DNA from: an uncultured Lachnospiraceae bacterium
Lineage (GTDB): Bacteria; Bacillota_A; Clostridia; Lachnospirales; Lachnospiraceae
Assembly (NCBI GenBank): GCA_947178085.1
Contig: CAMWWS010000008.1
Span: 1 to 19,839 of the forward strand
Reading direction: 5' to 3'
DNA length: 19,839 nucleotides
The notes beneath the pieces were generated by a model. The model had not been told where the DNA came from. It made no database searches and saw only the letters and a list, made by a program, of their open reading frames with translations. The position numbers and the translations under genes are program-made. Positions 13,663 to 19,839 of this stretch are shown piece after piece (position 1 is the stretch's first letter; each line of letters opens with the position of its first letter).

Positions 13663-15774
13663 ATGAGTGAAGTTTTTAATGTGGAAGAAATTTTTGCAAA
13701 GAACTTGTTTACACTTACCAAGATGAGAGAACGGCTTACAAAGGGTGCTTACAAAGAAGTGGTAAGGGTTATGAACGAGGGTGGCGAGCTGTCCATGGAC
13801 ATTGCGAATGTCGTTGCGAAAGCCATGAAGGACTGGGCTGTGGAAAACGGTGCGACGCACTATACACACTGGTTCCAGCCTTTGACGGGTATTACGGCTG
13901 AGAAACATGATGCTTTTGTGACACATCCGGATGAGGTTGGTAATATGTTGACAGAGTTTTCCGGAAAAGAGCTTATTAAGGGTGAACCGGATGCCTCATC
14001 CTTCCCTTCGGGCGGACTTCGTGCAACTTTTGAGGCGAGAGGATATACAGCATGGGATATTACCTCCCCTGCATTCTTGAAAGAGTCATCATGCGGACCT
14101 GTCCTTTGTATTCCTACCGCATTCTGTTCTTATACAGGTGAGGCGCTGGATAAAAAAACACCGCTTCTGCGTTCTATGGAGGCGTTGAGCCAACAGGCGC
14201 TTCGTATTGTCCGTTTATTTGGAAATACGGAAGCTACCAAAGTCGTATCAAGCGTAGGACCTGAACAGGAATATTTTCTTGTAGACGAAGGCTTATACAT
14301 GAAAAGAACGGATTTAATGTTCGCAGGACGTACCCTTTTTGGCGCGCCTGCACCAAAGGGTCAGGAAATGGAGGACCATTATTTCGGTGTAATCAGGGAA
14401 CGTGTCGGCGGGTTTATGAAAGACCTGAATAAGGAACTTTGGAAGCTGGGAGTTACAGCTAAAACGCAGCATAACGAAGTTGCGCCCGCACAGCATGAAC
14501 TGGCACCAATCTATGAGACGGCTAATATTGCGGTAGACCACAACCAGATTGTTATGGAAACAATGAAAAGAGTTGCCGTATCACATGGCATGAGATGTCT
14601 GCTTCATGAGAAGCCATACGCAGGCGTTAATGGCTCCGGCAAACATAACAACTGGTCTATTACAACGGATAATGGAGTGAATCTTCTGGATCCCGGCGAT
14701 ACGCCGAATGAAAACATACAGTTTCTGCTGGTACTTGCCTGCATACTTAAAGCGGTTGACACACATGCTGACCTGCTCAGACAGTCTGCATCAGACGTGG
14801 GCAACGACCACAGACTGGGTGCGAACGAAGCGCCTCCGGCAATTATTTCGGTTTTCCTTGGAGAACAGTTGGAAGATGTTGTAAACCAGCTTATTGAAAC
14901 CGGTGCGGCTACCAGCGTTAAAGAGGGCGGCAAGCTTCTGACCGGTGTTTCGACACTGCCCGATTTCCAGAAGGATGCTACTGACAGAAACAGAACTTCA
15001 CCATTTGCATTTACCGGAAATAAATTTGAGTTCCGTATGGTTGGTTCAGCAGATTCTATCGCGAGCCCTAATACGACATTGAATGCTATTGTTGCGGAAG
15101 CTTTTTGTGAAGCAGCAGACAGACTTGAGAAAGCAGATGACCTTGAGGAAGCTATTCATGATTTGATTAAGGAATATCTGACTAAACATCAGAGAATTAT
15201 TTTTAACGGTAACGGCTATGCAGATGAGTGGGTTGTGGAAGCAGAGAAGAGAGGACTTCCGAATATTAAATCCATGATTGAAGCGGCTGACACCATTACA
15301 ACGGATAAAGCGGTAAAACTGTTTGAGAAGTTTGGTATCTTTACAAAGGTTGAGCTGGAATCACGTGAGGAGATTATCTATGAGACCTATGCTAAGTCAA
15401 TCAACATCGAAGCGCTGACTATGATTGATATGGCAGGCAAGCAGATTATCCCGGCTGTTGTTAAATATACAAAATCGCTTGCGGACACCGTAAATGCAGT
15501 TGAGGAAGCAGGCGCAGATGCGACTGTACAGCTTGAACTTTTGAAAACGGTAAGCACGAAGTTAGCGGCTATGCAGACAGCTCTTGCCAAATTGAAGAAA
15601 CTTGAAGAAGAGGCGTCTGCTATGGAAGATGTAAAAGCGCAGGCATTCTTCTACAAAGATACCGTAAGAGCAGCTATGGAAGAACTCCGCATACCCGCTG
15701 ATGAGCTTGAAATGATTGTCGATAAGGAAATCTGGCCGATTCCTACTTACGGCGAGCTGATGTTTGAAATATAA
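13663..15774 (+). CDS. glnA: Glutamine synthetase type III (GSIII)
   Basis: Makes glutamine from glutamate, ammonia and ATP in the cytoplasm. The 703-residue length is diagnostic of type III (GlnN-type), compared with about 440-470 for type I. Motifs: THYTHWFQPLTGITAEKHD (65-83), the metal site GPEQEYF (199-205), QHNEVAPAQHELAP (269-282), the ATP-site NGSGKHNNWS (323-332) and, later, NRTSPFAFTGNKFEFR. The C-terminal part is helical and charged. The start is ATG 13663, giving MSEVFNVEEIF; GGGAAGGGAAGGG lies upstream. The frame is open back to ATG 13600, but that would translate through the terminator stem. It is monocistronic, with a long attenuator-bearing leader and a strong terminator, and is likely nitrogen-regulated. 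A tRNA-Gln gene follows. Confidence 0.96.
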   Translation: MSEVFNVEEIFAKNLFTLTKMRERLTKGAYKEVVRVMNEGGELSMDIANVVAKAMKDWAVENGATHYTHWFQPLTGITAEKHDAFVTHPDEVGNMLTEFSGKELIKGEPDASSFPSGGLRATFEARGYTAWDITSPAFLKESSCGPVLCIPTAFCSYTGEALDKKTPLLRSMEALSQQALRIVRLFGNTEATKVVSSVGPEQEYFLVDEGLYMKRTDLMFAGRTLFGAPAPKGQEMEDHYFGVIRERVGGFMKDLNKELWKLGVTAKTQHNEVAPAQHELAPIYETANIAVDHNQIVMETMKRVAVSHGMRCLLHEKPYAGVNGSGKHNNWSITTDNGVNLLDPGDTPNENIQFLLVLACILKAVDTHADLLRQSASDVGNDHRLGANEAPPAIISVFLGEQLEDVVNQLIETGAATSVKEGGKLLTGVSTLPDFQKDATDRNRTSPFAFTGNKFEFRMVGSADSIASPNTTLNAIVAEAFCEAADRLEKADDLEEAIHDLIKEYLTKHQRIIFNGNGYADEWVVEAEKRGLPNIKSMIEAADTITTDKAVKLFEKFGIFTKVELESREEIIYETYAKSINIEALTMIDMAGKQIIPAVVKYTKSLADTVNAVEEAGADATVQLELLKTVSTKLAAMQTALAKLKKLEEEASAMEDVKAQAFFYKDTVRAAMEELRIPADELEMIVDKEIWPIPTYGELMFEI

Positions 15775-15808
15775 TATATAAGCGGAAAGAGCAGAAAACA
15801 TATAAATT

Positions 15809-15840
15809 GGCGCTTCATCATACGAAGCGCCGGTTTTTTT
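15809..15840 (+). terminator. Intrinsic terminator after glutamine synthetase
   Basis: GGCGCTTC (15809-15816) and GAAGCGCC (15824-15831) form a perfect 8-bp GC-rich stem with a 7-nt loop, followed by GG and at least seven T. It lies 35 nt after the stop codon. Confidence 0.93.
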
Positions 15841-15901
15841 CTTGATTTATTCCGTATTTTCACAATGTATAAAAAAATAATACAAAAAGCAAAAATAGTA
15901 C

Positions 15902-15930
15902 TTGCAAATCAAATAAACATGCTGTATAAT
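15902..15930 (+). promoter_or_regulatory. Promoter of tRNA-Gln
   Basis: TTGCAA (15902-15907), 17-nt spacer and perfect TATAAT (15925-15930), ending 18 nt before the mature tRNA. It lies after the glnA terminator, so the tRNA is transcribed independently. Confidence 0.75.
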
Positions 15931-15948
15931 TTCATGTTGTAACGCTGA

Positions 15949-16020
15949 TGGGCTATCGCCAAACGGTAAGGCAACGGACTCTGACTCCGTCATTTCAAGG
16001 TTCGAATCCTTGTAGCCCAG
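15949..16020 (+). tRNA. tRNA-Gln (anticodon CTG)
   Basis: A 72-nt cloverleaf. Acceptor arms TGGGCTA (15949-15955) and TAGCCCA (16013-16019) pair fully, with a U1-A72 pair as in bacterial tRNA-Gln and discriminator G at 16020. The D stem is GCC/GGC. The anticodon stem ACGGA/TCCGT (15974-15978/15986-15990) closes a seven-base loop with CTG at 15981-15983, reading CAG. The T arm is CAAGG-TTCGAAT-CCTTG. CCA is not encoded. It is isolated, with its own promoter and terminator, directly downstream of glutamine synthetase. It reads only CAG, so another tRNA-Gln(TTG) is expected elsewhere for CAA codons. Confidence 0.97.
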
Positions 16021-16029
16021 CTAAAACAG

Positions 16030-16059
16030 CCTCAGTGAAGTGATTCGCTGAGGTTTTTT
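16030..16059 (+). terminator. Intrinsic terminator of tRNA-Gln
   Basis: CCTCAGTGAA (16030-16039) pairs with TTCGCTGAGG (16044-16053) over 10 bp with one wobble and a GTGA loop, followed by six T. Confidence 0.93.
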
Positions 16060-16115
16060 CATAATATATTTTATAACACTAGTTTATAATTTTGCTCAAA
16101 AAGAGGATAATTAAA

Positions 16116-16838
16116 ATGTACACATTTCAAAGCAGAATACGCTACAGCGAGGTGGGAACGGACGGAAAACTAACGCTTAACTCGTTACTTGATTATTTTC
16201 AGGACTGCTCCACCTTTCACTCGGAAGATATCGGTCTGGGCGTTGATTATCTGAAAGAAAGGAATATGGCGTGGCTATTGTCTTCATGGCAGATAGTGGT
16301 AGCGCGTTATCCCAATTTATGTGAGAACGTGATAATAGGTACATCACCATATGAATTCAAAGCATTTATGGGATATAGGAATTTCCTGATGCAGACGGAA
16401 TCAGGAGAGCGCCTAGCTTATGCCAATTCTATATGGAGTCTGATGGATATGGAGAAGATGATTCCGGCTAAACCACCGAAAGAGATGCTGGAGGGTTATG
16501 TATTGTCGGAGAAACTGCCGATGGATTATGCACCGAGAAAAATTGCAATTCCGGAGGGAGGCATGCAAAATGAAGCAATCAATGTCGGAGTTCACAATCT
16601 GGATACAAACGGGCATATGAATAACGGACAGCATGTACGTATGGCTATGCAATACATTCCCAAGAACTTTCATATAGCTCAGATGCGTGCAGAGTATAAG
16701 AAACAGGCATTGCTGGGTGATATTATAATTCCGGTTGTATCGGTTGACATGAAGGAAACGCTCTATACTGTCGTTTTAGGCGCAGAGGATGGCGCACCTT
16801 ACAGTATTGTTGAATTTACAGGTAAGAAAGAAGCATAG
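16116..16838 (+). CDS. Acyl-ACP thioesterase (hotdog fold)
   Basis: Hydrolyses acyl-ACP to release free fatty acids. The 240 residues show two tandem hotdog halves: YTFQSRIRYSEVGTDGKLTLNSLLDYFQDC at the start and NVGVHNLDTNGHMNNGQHVRMAMQYIP (about 156-182) in the second half, where D163, N165 and H167 match the FatA/FatB-type catalytic set. MAWLLSSWQI and YRNFLMQTESGERLAYANSIWSLMDM fill the first half. The start is ATG 16116, with GAGGA about 9 nt upstream; the frame also contains TTG 16092, but the family N-terminus is MYTFQ-like. A TATAAT at 16085-16090 (no good -35) may be its promoter, just after the tRNA terminator. The CvfB-like gene follows after 26 nt and is probably cotranscribed. 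Confidence 0.9.
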   Translation: MYTFQSRIRYSEVGTDGKLTLNSLLDYFQDCSTFHSEDIGLGVDYLKERNMAWLLSSWQIVVARYPNLCENVIIGTSPYEFKAFMGYRNFLMQTESGERLAYANSIWSLMDMEKMIPAKPPKEMLEGYVLSEKLPMDYAPRKIAIPEGGMQNEAINVGVHNLDTNGHMNNGQHVRMAMQYIPKNFHIAQMRAEYKKQALLGDIIIPVVSVDMKETLYTVVLGAEDGAPYSIVEFTGKKEA

Positions 16839-16864
16839 TATCTTTAGAAAGGTATGGTTATTGG

Positions 16865-17698
16865 ATGATAACGTTAGGTGAAATACAGACGTTAACAATA
16901 GTTAAAAAAGTGGATTTTGGCGTATATCTGGCGGATAAAGAACTGCCGGAGGAAAAAATTCTCCTGCCTGCAAAGCAGGTGCCTCGCGGTGCGGAACCGG
17001 GCAGCAGTGTTGAAGTATTTGTTTACAGGGATTCTAAAGACCGTCCGATAGCAACTACGAATAAACCGATGCTTACTTTGGGTAAAGTTGCAAAATTGCG
17101 GGTGGTTCAGATTGGAAGGAACGGAGCCTTTTTGAATTGGGGCTTAGAGAAAGATTTACTGCTTCCTTTTAAAGAACAGATAGGGCAGGTGAAAGAGGGC
17201 GAAGAATATCTGGCAGCCCTTTATGTTGATAAGAGTAACAGACTCTGTGCTACTATGCACATTTATCCTTATCTGCGTCAGGACAGCCCATACGGTAAAG
17301 ATGACAAAGTGACTGGAACGGTATACGAAATCAGCGATAATTTTGGAGCCTTCGTGGCAGTAGATGATATTTATTCGGGCTTGATTTCCAAGAAGGAAAT
17401 GTATGGAGATATTCGTGTCGGAGCTTCTGTGTCGGCGAGAGTCATTAATGTAAAAGAAGATGGCAAGCTCAACTTAAGCGTTCGCGAAAAAGCATATATG
17501 CAAATAGAACCGGATGCGCAGAAACTTATGCAGATCATTGATAGTTATGATGGCGTACTGCCTTTTACAGATAAAGCATCTCCGGAGGTCATTAAAAAGG
17601 TAACGCAGATGAGCAAGAACGAATTTAAGCGGGCTGTAGGGCATCTTTTAAGGGAAAGAAAGATATCCATCGGAGAAAAAACAATATACAGAATATGA
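16865..17698 (+). CDS. S1 RNA-binding protein, CvfB-like
   Basis: A 277-residue protein of S1-type repeats with a C-terminal winged helix, as in the Staphylococcus aureus virulence regulator CvfB and Bacillus YitL. Repeats visible: residues 5-65 (IQTLTIVKKVDFGVYLAD), 70-135 (KVAKLRVVQIGRNGAFLNWG with DLLLPF), and 145-210 (DKVTGTVYEISDNFGAFVAVDD with LISKKE, and GKLNLSVREKA). The last 60 residues (GVLPFTDKASPEV through FKRAVGHLLRERKI) match the winged-helix end. Expected to bind RNA in the cytoplasm; a virulence role should not be transferred. Start ATG 16865 has AAAGG 12 nt upstream, a rather wide spacing. It sits between the thioesterase and a CPBP protease, both apparently in the same transcript. 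Confidence 0.9.
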   Translation: MITLGEIQTLTIVKKVDFGVYLADKELPEEKILLPAKQVPRGAEPGSSVEVFVYRDSKDRPIATTNKPMLTLGKVAKLRVVQIGRNGAFLNWGLEKDLLLPFKEQIGQVKEGEEYLAALYVDKSNRLCATMHIYPYLRQDSPYGKDDKVTGTVYEISDNFGAFVAVDDIYSGLISKKEMYGDIRVGASVSARVINVKEDGKLNLSVREKAYMQIEPDAQKLMQIIDSYDGVLPFTDKASPEVIKKVTQMSKNEFKRAVGHLLRERKISIGEKTIYRI

Positions 17699-17736
17699 TA
17701 AACTAAGGAAAGGAACATATCCTTGAGAGGTATGGG

Positions 17737-18690
17737 GTGTTGCTTCGCATGAATAATAAAAAGGCAAACTGGATCTATTTATGTATAATACTTGCTAATT
17801 ATGCTTTGTTGATTATGTTGCTAATTTTAGCCAGTCGGGGTAAATCGCTTAATATCGGTATCATTGGAAATCTCTTCCTGGCTCAGGCAATTATGCTGGT
17901 ACCTGCGTTGATTTTTGCAATCACGTCATATATGAAGTCCGGGGCAGTTAGTTTTAATGAACTGCTGGGTTTTCACAAGATTAAAATATCTACATTCTTT
18001 ATGGTGATTCTTTTTACTTTCCTGCTTATGCCGCTGACGTCGGCTATTAATACCATATCTATGCTTTTTGTAGATAATGCGGTTAGCGCTATAAGTGATG
18101 ATGTGCTGCAGATGCCTTTTTTTGTAATGTTGTTTATGATTGGAATATTTGCGCCATTCAGCGAGGAATTTATTTTTCGAGGAATCATATTCAGAGGATA
18201 CAAAAATTCAGGTTCAGTACTGCAGGCGGTTATCTGGTCGGCAATATTGTTTGGATTAATGCATTTAAATTTCAATCAGGCGGCATATGCAATTGCAATG
18301 GGTATTATGTGTGCGTTGGTAGTGGAAGCAAGCGGCAGCCTGTGGGCGTCCATTATTACACATATGATATTTAATACCCCGTCAGTGTGCGTAATGTATC
18401 TTGCTGAATTTTTCAGTCCGGGATATTATTCTGATGCGAATGTGGAGGAAGCATTAACTAATGATGAACTGATTGCTTTAATCGGACCGGAACTGGTTAT
18501 GGCGCTGGCTGCAACGTCGCTGGCAGTCTGTGTATTAGTGTGGATCGCAAAAAATGAGAACAGGTCAGGATATTTTAAAAATATTTGGATTCGCCGCAAA
18601 GAGAACAAAGGGTATATAATCAGTATTCCTCTTATTATAGCGATTGTATTATGCCTGATTTATATGTGTCTTGAAGTGGCTTTGACGTAA
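17737..18690 (+). CDS. CPBP family intramembrane metalloprotease (CAAX/Abi type)
   Basis: Polytopic membrane protein of 317 residues with about eight hydrophobic helices. The Abi/CPBP motifs are all present: EEFIFRG (143-149) with paired glutamates and arginine, FGLMHLNFN with H176, and IITHMIFN with H209. These residues form the glutamate/histidine active site of CAAX-type proteases. In bacteria such proteins have been linked to bacteriocin self-immunity and processing, but no bacteriocin genes are nearby, so the substrate is unknown. Start: GTG 17737 has GAGAGG 6 nt upstream; ATG 17749 (MNNKKANW) is an alternative with a wider spacing. It ends at a palindromic terminator facing the convergent yjfB-like gene. 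Confidence 0.9.
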   Translation: MLLRMNNKKANWIYLCIILANYALLIMLLILASRGKSLNIGIIGNLFLAQAIMLVPALIFAITSYMKSGAVSFNELLGFHKIKISTFFMVILFTFLLMPLTSAINTISMLFVDNAVSAISDDVLQMPFFVMLFMIGIFAPFSEEFIFRGIIFRGYKNSGSVLQAVIWSAILFGLMHLNFNQAAYAIAMGIMCALVVEASGSLWASIITHMIFNTPSVCVMYLAEFFSPGYYSDANVEEALTNDELIALIGPELVMALAATSLAVCVLVWIAKNENRSGYFKNIWIRRKENKGYIISIPLIIAIVLCLIYMCLEVALT

Positions 18691-18697
18691 TGCAAAA

Positions 18698-18717
18698 CGC
18701 CACTGATATCAGTGGCG
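18698..18717. terminator. Bidirectional terminator between CPBP gene and yjfB-like gene
   Basis: CGCCACTGATATCAGTGGCG is a perfect 20-bp palindrome (8-bp GC-rich stem, ATAT loop) in the 43-bp gap between two convergent genes. On the minus strand it is followed by TTTTGC; on the plus strand by CTTAATATT, a weaker T-tract. Confidence 0.8.
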
Positions 18718-18733
18718 CTTAATATTGCATTGT

Positions 18734-18925
18734 TTAGATGTACGTGTCAAAGTTGGAACCAACAGCCGGATTGACTGAGCGCTCCATTGCGGCAGCATCC
18801 ATCATGTTGACAAGTTGTTCTCCGGTGGACGAAACAGCATCTAAAGACTTGCTGAGCATCGCTACACCATAAGCAGTATTTGTCTGCGCTGCCGACATTG
18901 ACATGGATAATTTTGCAATATCCAT
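18734..18925 (-). CDS. YjfB family protein (putative motility protein)
   Basis: A 63-residue protein starting MDIAKLSMSMSAAQTNTAYGVAMLSKSLD and ending DTYI, the pattern of the YjfB/DUF6277-like short family annotated as putative motility protein because related genes occur near flagellar genes or under motility control. Function is unknown. The minus-strand start is ATG at 18925 with AAGGAGG 8-9 nt upstream; a longer frame (from 18949) would start before that binding site. The residue pattern (amphipathic helix, DAVSSTGEQLVNMMDAAA) resembles rod or flagellin coiled-coil segments. No flagellar gene is in the window, so it is an orphan with its own promoter. Confidence 0.82.
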   Translation of the reverse strand: MDIAKLSMSMSAAQTNTAYGVAMLSKSLDAVSSTGEQLVNMMDAAAMERSVNPAVGSNFDTYI

Positions 18926-18965
18926 ATTGGCCACCTCCTTCTGATTCACCTCTAAATCTAACCAA

Positions 18966-18994
18966 ATGATACCATATATCCGTATTCTTTACAA
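18966..18994 (-). promoter_or_regulatory. Putative promoter of the yjfB-like gene
   Basis: On the minus strand TTGTAA (18994-18989), 17-nt spacer and TATCAT (18971-18966) preceded by TGG, i.e. an extended -10. It looks like an ordinary sigma-A promoter, not a sigma-28 motility promoter (no TAAA-N15-GCCGATAA). Confidence 0.6.
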
Positions 18995-19013
18995 GTAATT
19001 ACGAATAAGATAT

Positions 19014-19019
19014 TATAAT
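19014..19019 (+). promoter_or_regulatory. Possible -10 element upstream of the WecG-like gene
   Basis: TATAAT (19014-19019) lies 26 nt before ATG 19046. The best -35 candidate, TTACAA (18989-18994), is 19 nt away and coincides with the -35 of the opposite yjfB-like promoter, so the two start sites may compete. Weak support. Confidence 0.35.
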
Positions 19020-19045
19020 AAGAGAAATAAATTTATTTATACTAA

Positions 19046-19726
19046 ATGCGAGAACTTTATATGAAAAATGTTAATCTACTGGGAATAAAACTGAAGGACC
19101 GTTATGTGAAGGAATCGCTTACACTGACTGATAAATTTCTGCGTGAAGGAGCGGCCCACACAATACTATATTTGACTGCGCCTGTGCTTATGGAAGCGGT
19201 CAAAAATGAAGATGAGAAAGCGTGGATTGAGTCTGCTGATCTGACTTTATGGGGAGATACAGAAATCCTTAAGGCTGCGGATGTAACTGCGAAGGCGAGG
19301 TATCGTGAGGTACAGGAGAAGGAATTTATGAAAGCTCTGCTGTACAGGGTGGCTCAAGATCATCTGCCGGTTCTCGTCCTTTCGGATACACATGAACATA
19401 CGGAAGAGCTGAAAAAGGAGCTTTTGGAGATACAGGACGGTATTACAATAGCAAGGACTGTAGCAATTTCGGAAATGGAAGAGAAACACGATGATATTAT
19501 TAATGAAATCAATTTGATAGCACCGACAATAATTTTTATGAGAATGTCGTTTTCTCTGCAACAAAAATGGCTTGCGCGCAGCAGACGGTACATAAACACG
19601 GAAATTTGGGTGGGACTTCCGGAGAATTTCAGATGTACATGGAAGAGGGAAATGCCGACTGCCAAAATAGGGAAGAGACTTTTGAATCTGTGGTTTAATA
19701 GGAGAGTTAATAAATATAAAAAGTAG
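19046..19726 (+). CDS. Diverged WecG/TagA/CpsF-like glycosyltransferase
   Basis: A 226-residue protein. VNLLGIKLKDRYVKESLTLTDKFL matches the start of the WecG/TagA/CpsF family (N-acetylmannosaminyl transfer to undecaprenyl-linked GlcNAc). Further parallels: YLTAPVLMEAVKNEDEKAWIESADLTLWGD (TPNPE...ADLVLPDG in typical members), PVLVLSD (FLLG strand), INEINLIAPTIIFMRMSFSLQQKWLAR (INASGADILFVGLGAPKQEKW) and a basic C-terminal tail that may contact the membrane. Several hallmark residues differ: no PDG, no GLGAPKQE glycines and no GVGG. Enzymatic activity is therefore doubtful. Start is uncertain: ATG 19046 or 19061, neither with a good binding site. No other cell-wall sugar genes are in the window. 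It ends within a terminator. Confidence 0.55.
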   Translation: MRELYMKNVNLLGIKLKDRYVKESLTLTDKFLREGAAHTILYLTAPVLMEAVKNEDEKAWIESADLTLWGDTEILKAADVTAKARYREVQEKEFMKALLYRVAQDHLPVLVLSDTHEHTEELKKELLEIQDGITIARTVAISEMEEKHDDIINEINLIAPTIIFMRMSFSLQQKWLARSRRYINTEIWVGLPENFRCTWKREMPTAKIGKRLLNLWFNRRVNKYKK

Positions 19727-19752
19727 AGCAGCAATTTGTGCTCTGCTTTTTT
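19723..19752 (+). terminator. Intrinsic terminator of the WecG-like gene
   Basis: GTAGAGCA (19723-19730) pairs with TGCTCTGC (19739-19746) over 8 bp with one wobble and an 8-nt loop, followed by six T. The stop codon TAG (19724-19726) is part of the stem. The remaining 87 bases to the window end are AT-rich and I see no gene or clear promoter in them. Confidence 0.88.
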
Positions 19753-19839
19753 GTATATTTTTCCAAAAGATTTTTAAGCGAAAATTTGTCAAAATAATTA
19801 AAAATACACAAAAAATTCACGTTTTAGGGTAGATTATTT

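Noticed and set aside
1..19839. CRISPR array, insertion sequence, prophage, toxin-antitoxin or defence system
   Set aside because: No regularly spaced direct repeats, transposase or integrase, terminal repeats or defence domains were seen; the single CPBP protease is not enough to propose an immunity or abortive-infection system.

Overview
The window looks like an ordinary chromosomal stretch of a low-to-mid GC Gram-positive anaerobe, most likely a Lachnospiraceae-type clostridium. This rests on AAGGAGG-like ribosome binding sites with occasional TTG/GTG starts, a type III glutamine synthetase, the ireB-ruvX-DUF1292 cluster known from Firmicutes, a short MltG-like protein, an acyl-ACP thioesterase and an orphan YjfB. 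The genus cannot be fixed by eye. No prophage, insertion sequence, CRISPR array, toxin-antitoxin pair or defence cassette is visible. Most of the window is housekeeping RNA and translation machinery.

Layout. Bases 3-1142 hold a 5'-truncated YerB-like DUF3048 lipoprotein whose lipobox lies at the window edge. Bases 1205-3356 form a tight operon: prmA (L11 methyltransferase), a VanZ-like membrane protein and rsmE (16S rRNA methyltransferase); the last two overlap by 55 nt. After a promoter come a cysteine desulfurase and thiI (3469-5882), the sulfur donor and acceptor for tRNA s4U, separated by a near-perfect 16-bp hairpin. A convergent HPr-like gene (5963-6193, minus) lacks the phosphorylatable histidine. 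It is divergent from mtaB (6366-7727, tRNA ms2t6A synthesis), and mtaB has a structured leader with a possible 11-codon upstream ORF.

Bases 7914-13365 are a plus-strand block: ireB, ruvX, DUF1292 (yrzB-like), RNase J, a YlbF-family protein, an MltG-like protein without the catalytic domain, trmR and trhP. From memory this matches the Bacillus subtilis order yrzL-yrrK-yrzB-yrrL-yrrM-yrrN/O, with RNase J and YlbF placed in the middle. TrhP and TrmR carry out consecutive steps of tRNA wobble-uridine hydroxylation and methylation.

Bases 13412-15840 hold glutamine synthetase III with a roughly 215-nt leader. The leader contains an intrinsic terminator just upstream of the start codon and a competing hairpin, the most convincing regulatory RNA of the window. 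A tRNA-Gln(CUG) with its own promoter and terminator follows. Then come an acyl-ACP thioesterase, a CvfB-like S1 protein, a CPBP membrane protease, a convergent solitary YjfB gene (minus) and a diverged WecG/TagA-like glycosyltransferase that ends in a good terminator.

The best candidates for something not yet described are the glnA leader attenuator, the leader between the divergent HPr-like and mtaB genes, and the histidine-less HPr-like protein. None is proven by sequence alone.
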